Position numbers and translations under genes: made by a program. Below the pieces are notes generated by a model that was not told where the DNA came from, did not search any database, and saw only the letters and a program-made list of their open reading frames with translations. From Oerskovia jenensis (GTDB lineage Bacteria; Actinomycetota; Actinomycetes; Actinomycetales; Cellulomonadaceae): DNA of 64,000 bases. How positions within the stretch are numbered: position 1 is the first letter of the stretch; each line of letters opens with the position of its first letter. Positions 53,633 to 61,997 of this stretch are shown here, in pieces. Where the stretch lies: positions 3,348,001 through 3,412,000 of the forward strand of contig NZ_JAFBBO010000001.1 in NCBI RefSeq assembly GCF_016907235.1, read 5' to 3'.

Positions 53633-53768
53633 CCGGGGGAGTCCTTTCAGCGGGGGAGGACCGGTCCGCCGAGGTCTCGGCGGTGCCGGGTTCAGCACCG
53701 GTCCGGGGCGATCCTTCCATGTGCGCGGGCGCCCACCCACGCGTGCACCCGCCACGCGTGCCCGAGCG

Positions 53769-54473
53769 TCACGGCACCAGGACCACGGACAGCCCTCCCC
53801 ACTCCCCGACCCCGGCGAGCGCCGCAGCCTCCTCGGGCAGCACGGCGACGAGCGTGACGCCACCTTCCGGTCCCGTACCGCCGAGCAGTCCACCTTCCGA
53901 GGGCGAGGGCGGGGCGCCGGCCAGCACGAGGGCGCGCCGCGCGAGATGAGCCCCGGCCCCGTTCGCCGGGTCGCCCGTGCTCCCGGTGCTCCCCGTGCTG
54001 GCGAGCAGGTCCACCCGGTCGCCGGGGTGCAGCAGCGCGGCCACGTCGGGGTCGGACAGTCGCACGGGTGCCACGACGGTCCCGGCAGGGGCGGTGGCCG
54101 CGAGGTCGCCCGCGGCCACGAGCGAGGGGGTGAGCGCCTGGCCGGGCGGCAGCGCGACGGAGGTGGTCCGCCCGACGGCGTCGCTCACCCGGGTCAGCGC
54201 GGTGTCCGGGGCGAGGGGGGCGGCGACGTGGACGACCCTGACGTCCTTCTCGTCGAGCACCGTGCCCGCGTCGACGTCGCGTGCCGACACGACCACGGGG
54301 CGGGTGTCCGGCGGGGGCGGGCTCAGCCGCTCGACCACGACGGCGGCGACCAGCCCGCAGCCCAGGGCGAGGGCTACGAGGCGCGAGCGCCAGACGAGGG
54401 CGCGCAGCCGCCGTCGGGCCGTGGACGCACGGCGACCCGGCACGTGCGGGGCGGTCGATGCAGGAGGAGCCAT
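53769..54473 (-). CDS. CpaB/RcpC-like SAF-domain protein
   Basis: 234 residues. One N-terminal transmembrane helix (about 29-48), then a SAF domain: RPVVVSARDVDAGTVLDEKDVRVV and GQALTPSLVAAGDLAA, followed by a RcpC-type beta region (GTVVAPVRLSDPDVAALLHPGDRVDLLAS). This is the architecture of CpaB of Flp/Tad pili. No other tad genes are seen nearby, so a role in pilus biogenesis is only possible. ATG 54473 is 6 bases after TAGCGT. The gene is alone between FmdB and mscL. Confidence 0.75.
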   Translation of the reverse strand: MAPPASTAPHVPGRRASTARRRLRALVWRSRLVALALGCGLVAAVVVERLSPPPPDTRPVVVSARDVDAGTVLDEKDVRVVHVAAPLAPDTALTRVSDAVGRTTSVALPPGQALTPSLVAAGDLAATAPAGTVVAPVRLSDPDVAALLHPGDRVDLLASTGSTGSTGDPANGAGAHLARRALVLAGAPPSPSEGGLLGGTGPEGGVTLVAVLPEEAAALAGVGEWGGLSVVLVP

Positions 54474-54479
54474 GCGCCG

Positions 54480-54485
54480 ACGCTA
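54480..54485 (-). promoter_or_regulatory. -10 element for the CpaB-like gene
   Basis: TAGCGT on the reverse strand ends 6 bases before the ATG at 54473. No Shine-Dalgarno. Confidence 0.5.
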
Positions 54486-54573
54486 GGCGCCCCGACCGGG
54501 CGACCGGGGACGCAGCGCGGCGACCTGTGGACAGGCGGTGCCGCCCACTACCTGTGCACGGCTCGGAGGGAGG

Positions 54574-54909
54574 TCAGCTCGCGGACGGCGTCGAGGAGGA
54601 TGAGGTCCCCGTGGAGGACGAACCGCCGCTCGACGACGAGCCGGCCGAGGATCCGCTCGACGAGCCGCTCGACGAGTCGGACGACTTGGCGGGCGTCGCG
54701 GGCGTGGTCGAGCCCGTGCTCGACGACTTCGAGGAACGCGAGTCCGTGCGGTAGAAGCCCGAGCCCTTGAAGGTCACGCCGACCGACGAGAAGACCTTGC
54801 GCAGGCGGCCGCCGCACTCGGGGCACACCGTGAGAGCGTCGTCGGTGAACGCCTGGTGGATGTCGAAGGCGTGGCCGCAGGCAGTGCACGTGTACGCGTA
54901 GGTGGGCAC
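54574..54909 (-). CDS. FmdB-type zinc-ribbon protein with a Ser-rich tail
   Basis: 111 residues. Zinc ribbon with CTACGHAF and VCPECGGRLRKVF (two CxxC pairs), typical of the FmdB family, and a conserved KGSGFYRTDSR segment. The remaining 55 residues are a serine/glycine/threonine repeat of low complexity, possibly disordered and phosphorylatable. GTG 54909 has GAGGAG upstream. FmdB-family proteins are regulators of unclear function, first described beside amide/formamide use genes. Confidence 0.86.
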   Translation of the reverse strand: MPTYAYTCTACGHAFDIHQAFTDDALTVCPECGGRLRKVFSSVGVTFKGSGFYRTDSRSSKSSSTGSTTPATPAKSSDSSSGSSSGSSAGSSSSGGSSSTGTSSSSTPSAS

Positions 54910-55067
54910 GGTCTCTCCTCAAGAGGTCGCGGGGGAGTGTGGTGGTCACGGTCCGGGCGCGAGCCCGGTCCGTGGCGTCCGGCACGCGCGTCGGGTCGAC
55001 GGCAGGACACGGCCGGACTGGCACTCGGAGCTTCTGAGTGCTAATCATACGCCTGGCCCGCCCGGGG

Positions 55068-55073
55068 TAGTCT
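55068..55073 (+). promoter_or_regulatory. -10 element for the penicillin-acylase-like gene
   Basis: TAGTCT ends 6 bases before the GTG at 55080. No Shine-Dalgarno. Confidence 0.55.
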
Positions 55074-55079
55074 CGCACC

Positions 55080-57776
55080 GTGTCTGCTGATGTCCCCGCC
55101 GGAGTTCACGGCGACCCCCCGCCGCCCGTCCCTGCTGCCCGACGGGGAGGTTCTCGTGCCCGTCGGGGCATCATCGCCGTCGCCGGCCTCGTGGTCCTGC
55201 TGCTGGTCGCGGTCTCGGTGTTCGCGGTCGTCACCGTCCGCCGGCCGCTCCCGCAGACCGACGGGACCCTGACCCTGACGGGCCTCGACGCGGAGGTCAG
55301 CGTGCTCCGTGACGCGCAGGGCGTGCCGCAGATCTACGCCGACACGTCCGAGGACCTCTTCCGCGCCCAGGGGTACGTCCAGGCGCAGGACCGCTTCTTC
55401 GAGATGGACTACCGCCGCCACGTGACCGCGGGACGGCTGGCCGAGCTCGTCGGCGACAGCCAGGTCGCGATCGACGCGGACAAGGTCACCCGCACCTTCG
55501 GCTGGCGCCTGGTCGCCGAGGAGGAGTGGAAGATCCTGGCCCCCGAGACCAAGAGCTACCTCCAGGCGTACGCCGACGGCGTCAACGCGTACATCGAGGA
55601 CCGCGACCCGAGCGAGATCGCGCTCGAGTACACGGTGCTCGGCATGAGCGTCTCGATGCCGGACCCCGAGCCCTGGGACCCGATCGACTCGCTCGCGTGG
55701 CTCAAGGCCATGGCCTGGGACCTGCGCGGCAACTACGACGACGAGCTCGAGCGCGCCATCGCCTACGGCGGCTTCGCGGGCGCCCCCAGCGGCGCCCAGG
55801 ACCCCGCCAAGGTCGCGCAGGACGTGGCTCGCGTGGGTGCGCTCTTCCCCGCGTACCCCGCCCAGGCGAACCTCCCGATCCTCGACCCGTCCGAGGTGCC
55901 CACCACGAGCGAACCGGTCCAGGTCGAGGGCGCGGAGCAGACCGCGTACGCACCCACCCTCGCAGGCAGCGAGCTCCAGTCGGCCGTCGAGTCGGCCGAC
56001 GCCGCGCTCGCCGCGGTGCCCGTGCTCGTGGGGCGCGGCGAGGGCACGGGGTCCAACTCCTGGGTCGTCTCGGGGGAGCACACGACGAGCGGCAAGCCGC
56101 TGCTGGCCAACGACCCGCACCTGTCCCTCCAGGCCCCCGGCGTCTGGGCCCAGGTCGGCCTCCACTGCAACGAGGTCGGCCCCGCGTGCGGCTTCGACGT
56201 CTCGGGGTTCTCGTTCGCGGGCTTCCCCGGCGTGATCATCGGTCACAACGCCGACCTGGCCTGGGGCCTGACGAACATGGGAGCGGACGTCACGGACTTC
56301 TTCATCGAGCGCGTGCGGGACGACACGTACCTCCGGGGCGACGACTGGGAGCCCCTCGAGACCCGCACCGAGACCATCAAGGTCAACGGCGGCGAGGACG
56401 TCGAGCTCACGGTCAGCTCGACGGTCCACGGCCCGATCGTCTCGACCGTGCTCCCCATGGACAAGGTCGCGGCCTCCCCGACCGAGGGCACGCCCCTCGG
56501 CGACTACGAGGTCTCGCTCCGGTGGACCGCGCTCGAGCCCGGGCGCACCGCGGACGCGGTCTTCGCGTTCAACCTCGCGGCGGACGCGCAGGACATGAAG
56601 GCCGCTGCGGCCCTCTTCGAGGTCCCGGCGCAGAACATCGTCTTCGCGACCACGGACGGGCACATCGGCTACCAGGCGCCGGGCCGGATCCCGGTACGGG
56701 CCAGCGTCGAGGGCCCCGTGCCCTCCGACGGCACGTGGCCGCGGCCGGGCTGGGACGAACGCTACGACTGGACCGGGTACGTGCCCGCCGCGCAGATGCC
56801 CGGAGTGGTCGACCCCGAGGAGGGGTTCATCGTGGCCGCGAACCAGGCCGTCCTCCCGGCCGGGACCACGCCGTTCCTCACCACGGACTGGGACTACGGC
56901 TACCGCTCCCAGCGCATCCGCACCCTCCTCGAGCAGGAGATCGACTCGGGCCGCAAGGTCGACGCCCGGACCATGAACGAGATCCAGAACGACGACTGGA
57001 GCCCGTACGCCGCGGCTCTCGTGCCCCTGCTGCTCGAGCAGGACATCGAGAACAGCAAGGGGGTGCGCAACGCCTTCGCCGCCGAGGGGCAGGACCTCCT
57101 GGCCGACTGGGACCAGCACATGGACAAGGACTCGGCCGCGGCCGCGTACTTCGCCGCGGTGTGGCGCAACCTTCTCGAGATCACGTTCTGGGACGACCTG
57201 CCGGAGAGCATCCGCCCCGCGGGCGGCAGCCGCTGGCTGGCCGTCGTGCAGAACATGCTCGCGGACGAGACCAACGCGTTCTGGGACGACCGGCAGACCG
57301 TGAGCGTCGTCGAGACCCGTGACGAGGTCCTCAACCGGGCGATCACCTCGGCCCGCCTCGACCTGACGACCGAGCTGTCGAAGAAGACCAGCGACTGGGA
57401 GTGGGGCAAGCTGCACACGCTCTCCCTCGGTCACCTGGTCCTCGACGACGACGCCGTCCCGGGGTTCGTGCGTGCCTACGTGAACCCGCGCACGGTGGCC
57501 ATGCCGGGCGGCTCGTCGATCGTCAACGCGACGTCGTGGGACGCGGCCTCGGGCAGCTTCGAGGTCACCTCGGGGCCCTCGATGCGCATGGTCGTCGACC
57601 TCGACGACCTCGACGCCTCGACCTGGGTCACCGTCACGGGCGCCTCGGGGCACCCGGCGTCGAAGCACTACGAGGACCAGCTCGGCACCTGGGCCGCGGG
57701 CGAGACGTACGCCTGGCCGTTCACGGCCGACGCCGTGCGCGCCGCGACCAAGGACACGCTGACGCTCGTCCCCTGA
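55080..57776 (+). CDS. penicillin-acylase family Ntn hydrolase (membrane-anchored)
   Basis: 898 residues. N-terminal transmembrane anchor (about 30-52), alpha-chain region beginning DAEVSVLRDAQGVPQIYADTS, a spacer, then the autoprocessing site GEGTGSNSWVVSG with the new N-terminal nucleophile Ser325, and a beta-chain with the family's NDPHLSLQAPGVW, GFPGVIIGHNADLAWGLTNMGADV and GSSIVNATSWDAASG motifs. The catalytic Asn of the family lies in the C-terminal part. The enzyme family cleaves acyl-amides, including beta-lactams and acyl-homoserine lactones. Product specificity is unknown. Two terminators follow. Confidence 0.87.
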   Translation: MSADVPAGVHGDPPPPVPAARRGGSRARRGIIAVAGLVVLLLVAVSVFAVVTVRRPLPQTDGTLTLTGLDAEVSVLRDAQGVPQIYADTSEDLFRAQGYVQAQDRFFEMDYRRHVTAGRLAELVGDSQVAIDADKVTRTFGWRLVAEEEWKILAPETKSYLQAYADGVNAYIEDRDPSEIALEYTVLGMSVSMPDPEPWDPIDSLAWLKAMAWDLRGNYDDELERAIAYGGFAGAPSGAQDPAKVAQDVARVGALFPAYPAQANLPILDPSEVPTTSEPVQVEGAEQTAYAPTLAGSELQSAVESADAALAAVPVLVGRGEGTGSNSWVVSGEHTTSGKPLLANDPHLSLQAPGVWAQVGLHCNEVGPACGFDVSGFSFAGFPGVIIGHNADLAWGLTNMGADVTDFFIERVRDDTYLRGDDWEPLETRTETIKVNGGEDVELTVSSTVHGPIVSTVLPMDKVAASPTEGTPLGDYEVSLRWTALEPGRTADAVFAFNLAADAQDMKAAAALFEVPAQNIVFATTDGHIGYQAPGRIPVRASVEGPVPSDGTWPRPGWDERYDWTGYVPAAQMPGVVDPEEGFIVAANQAVLPAGTTPFLTTDWDYGYRSQRIRTLLEQEIDSGRKVDARTMNEIQNDDWSPYAAALVPLLLEQDIENSKGVRNAFAAEGQDLLADWDQHMDKDSAAAAYFAAVWRNLLEITFWDDLPESIRPAGGSRWLAVVQNMLADETNAFWDDRQTVSVVETRDEVLNRAITSARLDLTTELSKKTSDWEWGKLHTLSLGHLVLDDDAVPGFVRAYVNPRTVAMPGGSSIVNATSWDAASGSFEVTSGPSMRMVVDLDDLDASTWVTVTGASGHPASKHYEDQLGTWAAGETYAWPFTADAVRAATKDTLTLVP

Positions 57777-57783
57777 GGCGAGC

Positions 57784-57816
57784 GGCGCCGTCGGGCACCC
57801 CCTGCCCGACGGCGCC
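57784..57816. terminator. hairpin terminator 1
   Basis: GGCGCCGTCGGGCA (57784-57797) pairs perfectly with 57803-57816 around a 5-base loop. Confidence 0.8.
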
Positions 57817-57864
57817 ACGCACCCGCCCGCCCGGCCCACCCTCGGCGGTGGCCGGGGAGAGCGA

Positions 57865-57903
57865 CGAAGGGCCCGCCCGGCGACTGCCCGGGCGGGCCCT
57901 TCG
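57865..57903. terminator. hairpin terminator 2
   Basis: CGAAGGGCCCGCCCGG (57865-57880) pairs perfectly with 57888-57903. It lies between converging genes. Confidence 0.85.
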
Positions 57904-57930
57904 TGCGTGTCCGAGGGGTGGGGGAGCCGG

Positions 57931-58569
57931 TCAGTCCTGACCGAGCCAGCGCCAGCCGAGCGGCGTCGCGACCGCGTCCACCGTGCGGTCGTGCTTCTCG
58001 AGGGGCAGCGGGCGGTCGGTCGCGTCGTAGACCTCCTCGGGGAAGACGACCGCGATCACCTTGGTACCGGGGCGCACGTGCTCGAGCGCGCGGTCGTACC
58101 AGCCGCCGCCCTGCCCGAGGCGGACGCCGTTCGAGTCGACTGCGAGCGCGGGCGCGATGACGACGTCCGCGTCGGCGAGCGCAGCCGCGCCGAGCGTGGG
58201 ACCGCTCGGCTCGGGGGGCCGGCCCGGGGCGCGGACCTGGAGGTCGTGCGCGCCGTCGAACTCGGCCCAGTCGCGCTGGAGCCCCGCGCCGAGGACCGGC
58301 AGGAGCACGCGCACGCCGCGTGCGGAGAGCCGCTCGAGCATGGCCGTGGTGCCGGGCTCGGTGGGACGCGCCGCGTACGTCGCGACGCAGCGTGCGGACA
58401 GGACGTCGGGAATGGTCTCGATCACGTCGGCGATGGCCAGGGCCGCTTCGTCGCGGCGGCGCTCGGTGCGGGCGGATCGGGCGGTGCGGATGGCTTTTCG
58501 GAGGATCTCCTTCGCGTCCTCGGGTTCGATGCTTCCATGCAGGGGATAGGGCTGAACCGGGCCACTCAT
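57931..58569 (-). CDS. 5-formyltetrahydrofolate cyclo-ligase
   Basis: Converts 5-formyl-THF to methenyl-THF with ATP. 212 residues with KEILRKAIRTARSARTERRR at the N-terminus, DVVIAPALAVDSNGVRLGQGGGWYDRAL with the ATP/THF-binding GGG-WYD motif and VVFPEEVYDATDRPLPLEKHD near the C-terminus. ATG 58569 is the only start giving family length; it is 6 bases after a GACAAT box. In many actinobacteria this gene is divergent from galU, but galU is not found here. Confidence 0.92.
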   Translation of the reverse strand: MSGPVQPYPLHGSIEPEDAKEILRKAIRTARSARTERRRDEAALAIADVIETIPDVLSARCVATYAARPTEPGTTAMLERLSARGVRVLLPVLGAGLQRDWAEFDGAHDLQVRAPGRPPEPSGPTLGAAALADADVVIAPALAVDSNGVRLGQGGGWYDRALEHVRPGTKVIAVVFPEEVYDATDRPLPLEKHDRTVDAVATPLGWRWLGQD

Positions 58570-58575
58570 GCGCCT

Positions 58576-58581
58576 ATTGTC
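58576..58581 (-). promoter_or_regulatory. possible -10 element for the cyclo-ligase gene
   Basis: GACAAT on the reverse strand ends 6 bases before the ATG at 58569. It matches TANNNT only at the A and final T, but the spacing is that of other leaderless genes in the window. Confidence 0.35.
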
Positions 58582-58827
58582 GCAAAGGTTCGGCCAAGAA
58601 GTGTCCGTGCTGCCGTCGTCGGACGGAAAGGTCCGGATCGCGGAGCACGGTAGACGGACCAGGACGGCGCGCCGCAACGGTGACCTGTCCGAGCCTGGTA
58701 CGGGCGTACCCGCTGTTGGTGCCTGCGTGTCAGGTCGTGATACACCCTGTCCACCAGGCGTCGCGTCGGTGATCCTGGTGCTCGAAGGCACGACGTCTCG
58801 GGCTCTGCTGCCGGGGACGGACGATCG

Positions 58828-59493
58828 ATGGGCACGGGAACAATGACCAACAAGCTCGCGCGGACGTGGAGCGTGTCCAAGCCGTGGCCGGTGACGCTCC
58901 GCGAGGACGCGACCGACGGCAGCGTGGTCCTGCGGCCGTTGCGCCGCAAGGACGGGCACGCGTGGATGACGCTGCGCGCCCGCAACGCGTCGTGGCTCGA
59001 ACGCTGGGAGGCGACGTCGCCCCGACCCGGCGCGGGCGGTGGACCACCGACCTTCGGCGAATACGTGCGCATCCTCTCGGCCCAGGCGCGGGCGGGCACG
59101 ACGCTGCCGTTCGCGGTCGAGCTGGACGGCGAGCTCGTCGGACAGCTCACCGTGTCGAGCATCACGTACGGGTCGCTGTGCTCGGCGAGCATCGGGTACT
59201 GGGTGGGGGAGCACGTCGCAGGACGCGGTGTGATCCCGACCGCGGTCGCGATGTCGATCGACTACTGCTTCCAGGTCCTGGGGCTGCACCGCATCGAGAT
59301 CAACATCCGCCCGGAGAACGGCCCGAGCCTGCGCGTCGTGGAGAAGCTGGGCCTGCGTGACGAAGGGGTGCGTGAGCGCTACCTCCACATCCAGGGGCAG
59401 TGGTGCGACCACCGGACGTTCGCGATCACGACCGAGGAGGTCCCGGACGGGCTGCTGACCCGCTGGCAGGAGCGACGTCGCGACGCCCCATAG
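58828..59493 (+). CDS. RimJ/RimL-type GNAT acetyltransferase
   Basis: 221 residues with an acetyl-CoA fold: SVVLRPLRRKDGHAWMTLRARN, VGQLTVSSITYGSLCSASIGYWVGEHVAGRGVIPTAVA with the P-loop-like R/G motif A, and HRIEINIRPENGPSLRVVEKLGLRDEGVR. RimJ/RimL acetylate ribosomal-protein N-termini; actinobacterial homologues commonly neighbour a SepX/GlpR gene, as here. Start could be ATG 58828 or ATG 58843; neither has a strong ribosome site. A 258-bp gap separates it from the cyclo-ligase. Confidence 0.86.
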   Translation: MGTGTMTNKLARTWSVSKPWPVTLREDATDGSVVLRPLRRKDGHAWMTLRARNASWLERWEATSPRPGAGGGPPTFGEYVRILSAQARAGTTLPFAVELDGELVGQLTVSSITYGSLCSASIGYWVGEHVAGRGVIPTAVAMSIDYCFQVLGLHRIEINIRPENGPSLRVVEKLGLRDEGVRERYLHIQGQWCDHRTFAITTEEVPDGLLTRWQERRRDAP

Positions 59494-59562
59494 TGCATGG
59501 TCCGGTCAGGGAAAAGGACCGACACGCCGTGCGGCGTCCGGGAGCCCACCTGGCGACTCGCC

Positions 59563-59568
59563 TACGGT
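59563..59568 (+). promoter_or_regulatory. -10 element for the SepX/GlpR-like gene
   Basis: TACGGT ends 6 bases before the GTG at 59575, inside the 81-bp gap after the acetyltransferase gene. Confidence 0.45.
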
Positions 59569-59574
59569 CGGCAT

Positions 59575-60990
59575 GTGGAATCGACGACGGGCTCGGCAGG
59601 CGTGGCAGTCCTTGCCCTGTTCGTGATCTGGTTCGCCTACTACGTACCTCACCGGGTCAAGCAGCGTCAGCAGTTCCTGGACTCGCGGGTCGAGGACCGG
59701 TTCTCCGGCTCGCTGCGGGTTCTGGGGGTCGCGTCGGGCAGGCGTGAGCGCCGGGCGTCCTCGGGTCACCTCGGGGGGGCCGAGGGGCGTTCGCTGCTCC
59801 TCGGGCCGGCCGTCGCGACCGAGCCCGACGTCGGCCTCCTGCTGCGTGTCTCGGACGCAGGCGCGGACGCACCGAGAGAAGTCCAGCAGGTCACGGCCGG
59901 TGGCACCGGCCACAGGCCGTCGTCGAAGGAGGGGCCGCAGACCATGGAGAACGACGTCCGCACGGGAGACCCTCGCCCGTCCATCCCGCCCGGGCGGCGC
60001 GCCGAGGGCGGGTTCGACGACCCGTTCCCGGCCCGCAAGGCCCCCTCGCCGTCCCGCATCGCCCTGCTCGAGCGCCGTGCCAAGGCGGCGCGGCGCCGCC
60101 TCGTCCTGACGATCCTGCTGCTGCTCGCGACCGCGGGTGCGTGGGTCGCGGTCGGCTTCGGTCTGGTGTCCTGGTACGCGGCCGCAGGCCCGACGGCGGC
60201 GCTCGCCCTGGTCCTCGTCCTGGGCCGCCAGGCGGTGCTCGCCGCACGCAGGGCGGACACCGCGTGGCTCGCGGACCGGCGCGCCGCCGCCAGAGAGGCC
60301 GCACGCGCCTCGCGGGGGCCCGTGCAGGGCAGTCCGGTGGCTCCGCGCAACGTCCACTCCTCGCGCGTCACGGGGCACGCCGTGCGCCCCTCGCAGACGA
60401 GCACCCAGATGATCCCGCGCGTCACGCCCGCCGACCTCGAACGAGGCGCTGCGCGCACGCGTGACCGGAAGTCCTCGGCGGGGTCGACCGCACGCGTCGA
60501 ACCGGAGCCCGACCTAGCCCGACCCCGGTCCGGCACGAGCGGCGGCGAGCTGTTCGACGACCAGGACCGGGAGGGTGCCGGGGCCGGGGCCGGGGCCGAG
60601 GTCGTCGCGGTCGCTCCCGTCGCTACCGCATCCGACGAGGCACCCCGTCCCGAGCGCTCTGCGCCGCCCGCCGACGGCGACCCCGGCGGCGCCTGGGAGC
60701 CCGTGCCGGTCCCGCGCCCGACGTACACCATGAAGCCCACCGCCTCCGAGTCCGGCGTCCCGCCGGTACAGCTCGCAGTACCCGTCGCGCCGGCCGCCAC
60801 GCCACGCCCTGCTCCCGAGACGACGGGCGCTGGGGCGACCGGCTCACCGGTGGCGCCGGGTGTGCCGGCCGCTCCGGTGTCGACCCGTCCTGCCGCCCCC
60901 GCGGCGGGCGACGACAAGAAGCCCAAGACCGAGACGCTGGGCCTGGACCTCAACGAGATCCTGGCCCGCCGCCGCGTCTCGGGCGGGTGA
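59575..60990 (+). CDS. SepX/GlpR-like membrane protein of the division/apical machinery (tentative)
   Basis: 471 residues. An N-terminal transmembrane helix (VAVLALFVIWFAYYVP) followed by a basic HRVKQRQQF, a second hydrophobic region near 205-250 (LVLTILLLLATAGAWVAVGFGLV) and a long Pro/Ala/Glu-rich disordered tail ending in KTETLGLDLNEILARRRVSGG. This layout and the RimJ-like neighbour match SepX in Streptomyces and GlpR in Corynebacterium, which act with FtsZ/Glp at the divisome. No Glp gene is seen beside it. GTG 59575 is set by the -10 box spacing; an earlier in-frame start at 59497 is possible. Confidence 0.6.
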   Translation: MESTTGSAGVAVLALFVIWFAYYVPHRVKQRQQFLDSRVEDRFSGSLRVLGVASGRRERRASSGHLGGAEGRSLLLGPAVATEPDVGLLLRVSDAGADAPREVQQVTAGGTGHRPSSKEGPQTMENDVRTGDPRPSIPPGRRAEGGFDDPFPARKAPSPSRIALLERRAKAARRRLVLTILLLLATAGAWVAVGFGLVSWYAAAGPTAALALVLVLGRQAVLAARRADTAWLADRRAAAREAARASRGPVQGSPVAPRNVHSSRVTGHAVRPSQTSTQMIPRVTPADLERGAARTRDRKSSAGSTARVEPEPDLARPRSGTSGGELFDDQDREGAGAGAGAEVVAVAPVATASDEAPRPERSAPPADGDPGGAWEPVPVPRPTYTMKPTASESGVPPVQLAVPVAPAATPRPAPETTGAGATGSPVAPGVPAAPVSTRPAAPAAGDDKKPKTETLGLDLNEILARRRVSGG

Positions 60991-61097
60991 CAGGTCCCGT
61001 CCTGGGCCAGGGGCCGCGCCGGTCCGCGCACGGCCAGGTCCGACAGGGCGCGGATTTTCCGGGGCCGGGGGACGGGTGCTAATGTAGGCATCGCTCT

Positions 61098-61173
61098 GGG
61101 GCTATGGCGCAGTTGGTAGCGCGTCTCGTTCGCAATGAGAAGGTCGGGGGTTCGAATCCCCCTAGCTCCACCA
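61098..61173 (+). tRNA. tRNA-Ala (anticodon CGC)
   Basis: 76 bases including an encoded CCA. Acceptor GGGGCTA/TAGCTCC, D arm GCGCAGTTGGTAGCGC, anticodon stem TCTCG/TGAGA with loop TTCGCAA (anticodon CGC, codon GCG) and T arm GGGGG-TTCGAAT-CCCCC. The neighbourhood changes from core genes to an accessory set directly behind it. Confidence 0.95.
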
Positions 61174-61176
61174 GGC

Positions 61177-61211
61177 CGAAGGCCCGGAACCGTAACGGTT
61201 CCGGGCCTTCG
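61177..61211 (+). terminator. hairpin terminator after tRNA-Ala
   Basis: CGAAGGCCCGGAACCG (61177-61192) pairs perfectly with 61196-61211 around TAA. Confidence 0.85.
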
Positions 61212-61319
61212 TCGTTCCGGGCAGATTGTCGGTCCGACAGCCAAGTCGACAGCCAATCGTCCCTGGCGCTTCAAGTCGGATCGTCGTGCGCCCGATCCCA
61301 CGCTCTGCCATGTGCTCAG

Positions 61320-61571
61320 CTAGATCCGGGTGCAGTGCGCGACGGGGACCCACGCGAGCCACTCGGGCCAGCCGGGCGCGCTCTGGCGGACACACAGCCA
61401 TGACCCCGAGCGGGCGACGACGTCGAGCTCGTAGGTCTGCTCGCCGCGCCCGTAGGTGTGGGTCGTGACGCGGGCCCGGTGCGGCGGGTCGTAGTGCTGT
61501 GTGATGCGGAGGGCCCCGCCAGCGTTGACGACAAGCATGGAGAAGTCGCGGGACTCGGGCGCGCGGGTCAT
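61320..61571 (-). CDS. small hypothetical protein (mobile-element region)
   Basis: 83 residues. Beta-rich, with ALRITQHYDPPHRARV and two cysteines (GSWLCVRQ, AHCTRI). ATG 61571 has AAGGA upstream. It is followed on the reverse strand by tRNA-Ala, and preceded by another small reverse-strand gene, so both may be one transcript from the SOS-box promoter. No family recognised. Confidence 0.55.
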   Translation of the reverse strand: MTRAPESRDFSMLVVNAGGALRITQHYDPPHRARVTTHTYGRGEQTYELDVVARSGSWLCVRQSAPGWPEWLAWVPVAHCTRI

Positions 61572-61620
61572 GCTCTACATCCTTCGACGGCGGGACGGGC
61601 TGCTCGGGTTGTCCACATGG

Positions 61621-61878
61621 TCAGCGCCGGACGACGGCGCCGGCCCAGACCCACGCGGTGTCCGGGCGTTCGAACCGGTCGATGTAGCTGATGTGCACGG
61701 CACGCTTCGTCCAGGCGATCGCGTCGGCGTCGATCTCGAGCTCGTCGCCCTCCATCGTCACGATCCACGCGCGGACCGGCGTCGGCGTCTCCGGCGTCGT
61801 CACGTCGCGCCCGTACTGCTTCGGGCTCAGCGTGCGGGCCCGCTTCGGGAAGGACGTGTTGCCGGTCGGTCTACTCAC
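61621..61878 (-). CDS. small hypothetical protein under an SOS-type promoter
   Basis: 85 residues starting at the GTG at 61878, which is exactly 6 bases after TACGCT. Sequence has a basic N-terminus (RPTGNTSFPKRARTLSPKQY) and a C-terminal beta-rich half (VRAWIVTMEGDELEIDADAI, YIDRFERPDTAWVWAGAVVR). It starts 12 bases from a perfect SOS box. It may be a phage or element protein induced by DNA damage. No family recognised. Confidence 0.55.
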   Translation of the reverse strand: MSRPTGNTSFPKRARTLSPKQYGRDVTTPETPTPVRAWIVTMEGDELEIDADAIAWTKRAVHISYIDRFERPDTAWVWAGAVVRR

Positions 61879-61884
61879 GAGACA

Positions 61885-61890
61885 AGCGTA
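61885..61890 (-). promoter_or_regulatory. -10 element for the SOS-box gene
   Basis: TACGCT on the reverse strand ends 6 bases before the GTG at 61878, directly beside the SOS box. Confidence 0.55.
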
Positions 61891-61906
61891 TCGAACATGT
61901 GTTCGA
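61891..61906. promoter_or_regulatory. LexA (SOS) box
   Basis: TCGAACATGTGTTCGA is a perfect match to the actinobacterial LexA operator TCGAAC-N4-GTTCGA. It abuts a reverse-strand -10 box, so bound LexA would occlude that promoter. Confidence 0.82.
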
Positions 61907-61937
61907 ACGACTTCACCCGCTCGGCCTCGCCTTAGTG

Positions 61938-61966
61938 TTGACACTATCCACCGACAAGGATAGTGT
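61938..61966 (+). promoter_or_regulatory. strong promoter overlapped by a palindromic operator
   Basis: TTGACA (61938-61943) and TAGTGT (61961-61966) have an ideal 17-base spacer. ACACTATCC (61941-61949) and GGATAGTGT (61958-61966) form a perfect inverted repeat covering both hexamers. A dimeric repressor would shut it. Confidence 0.8.
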
Positions 61967-61997
61967 TACTACTACAACAACAGAGAGGAGGGATGCG

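Noticed and set aside
55041-57839. Reverse-strand open frame of about 930 codons over the penicillin-acylase gene
   Set aside because: Shadow of the acylase gene, which has clear family motifs; the reverse frame has repetitive Arg/Val/Gly composition and no start signal.
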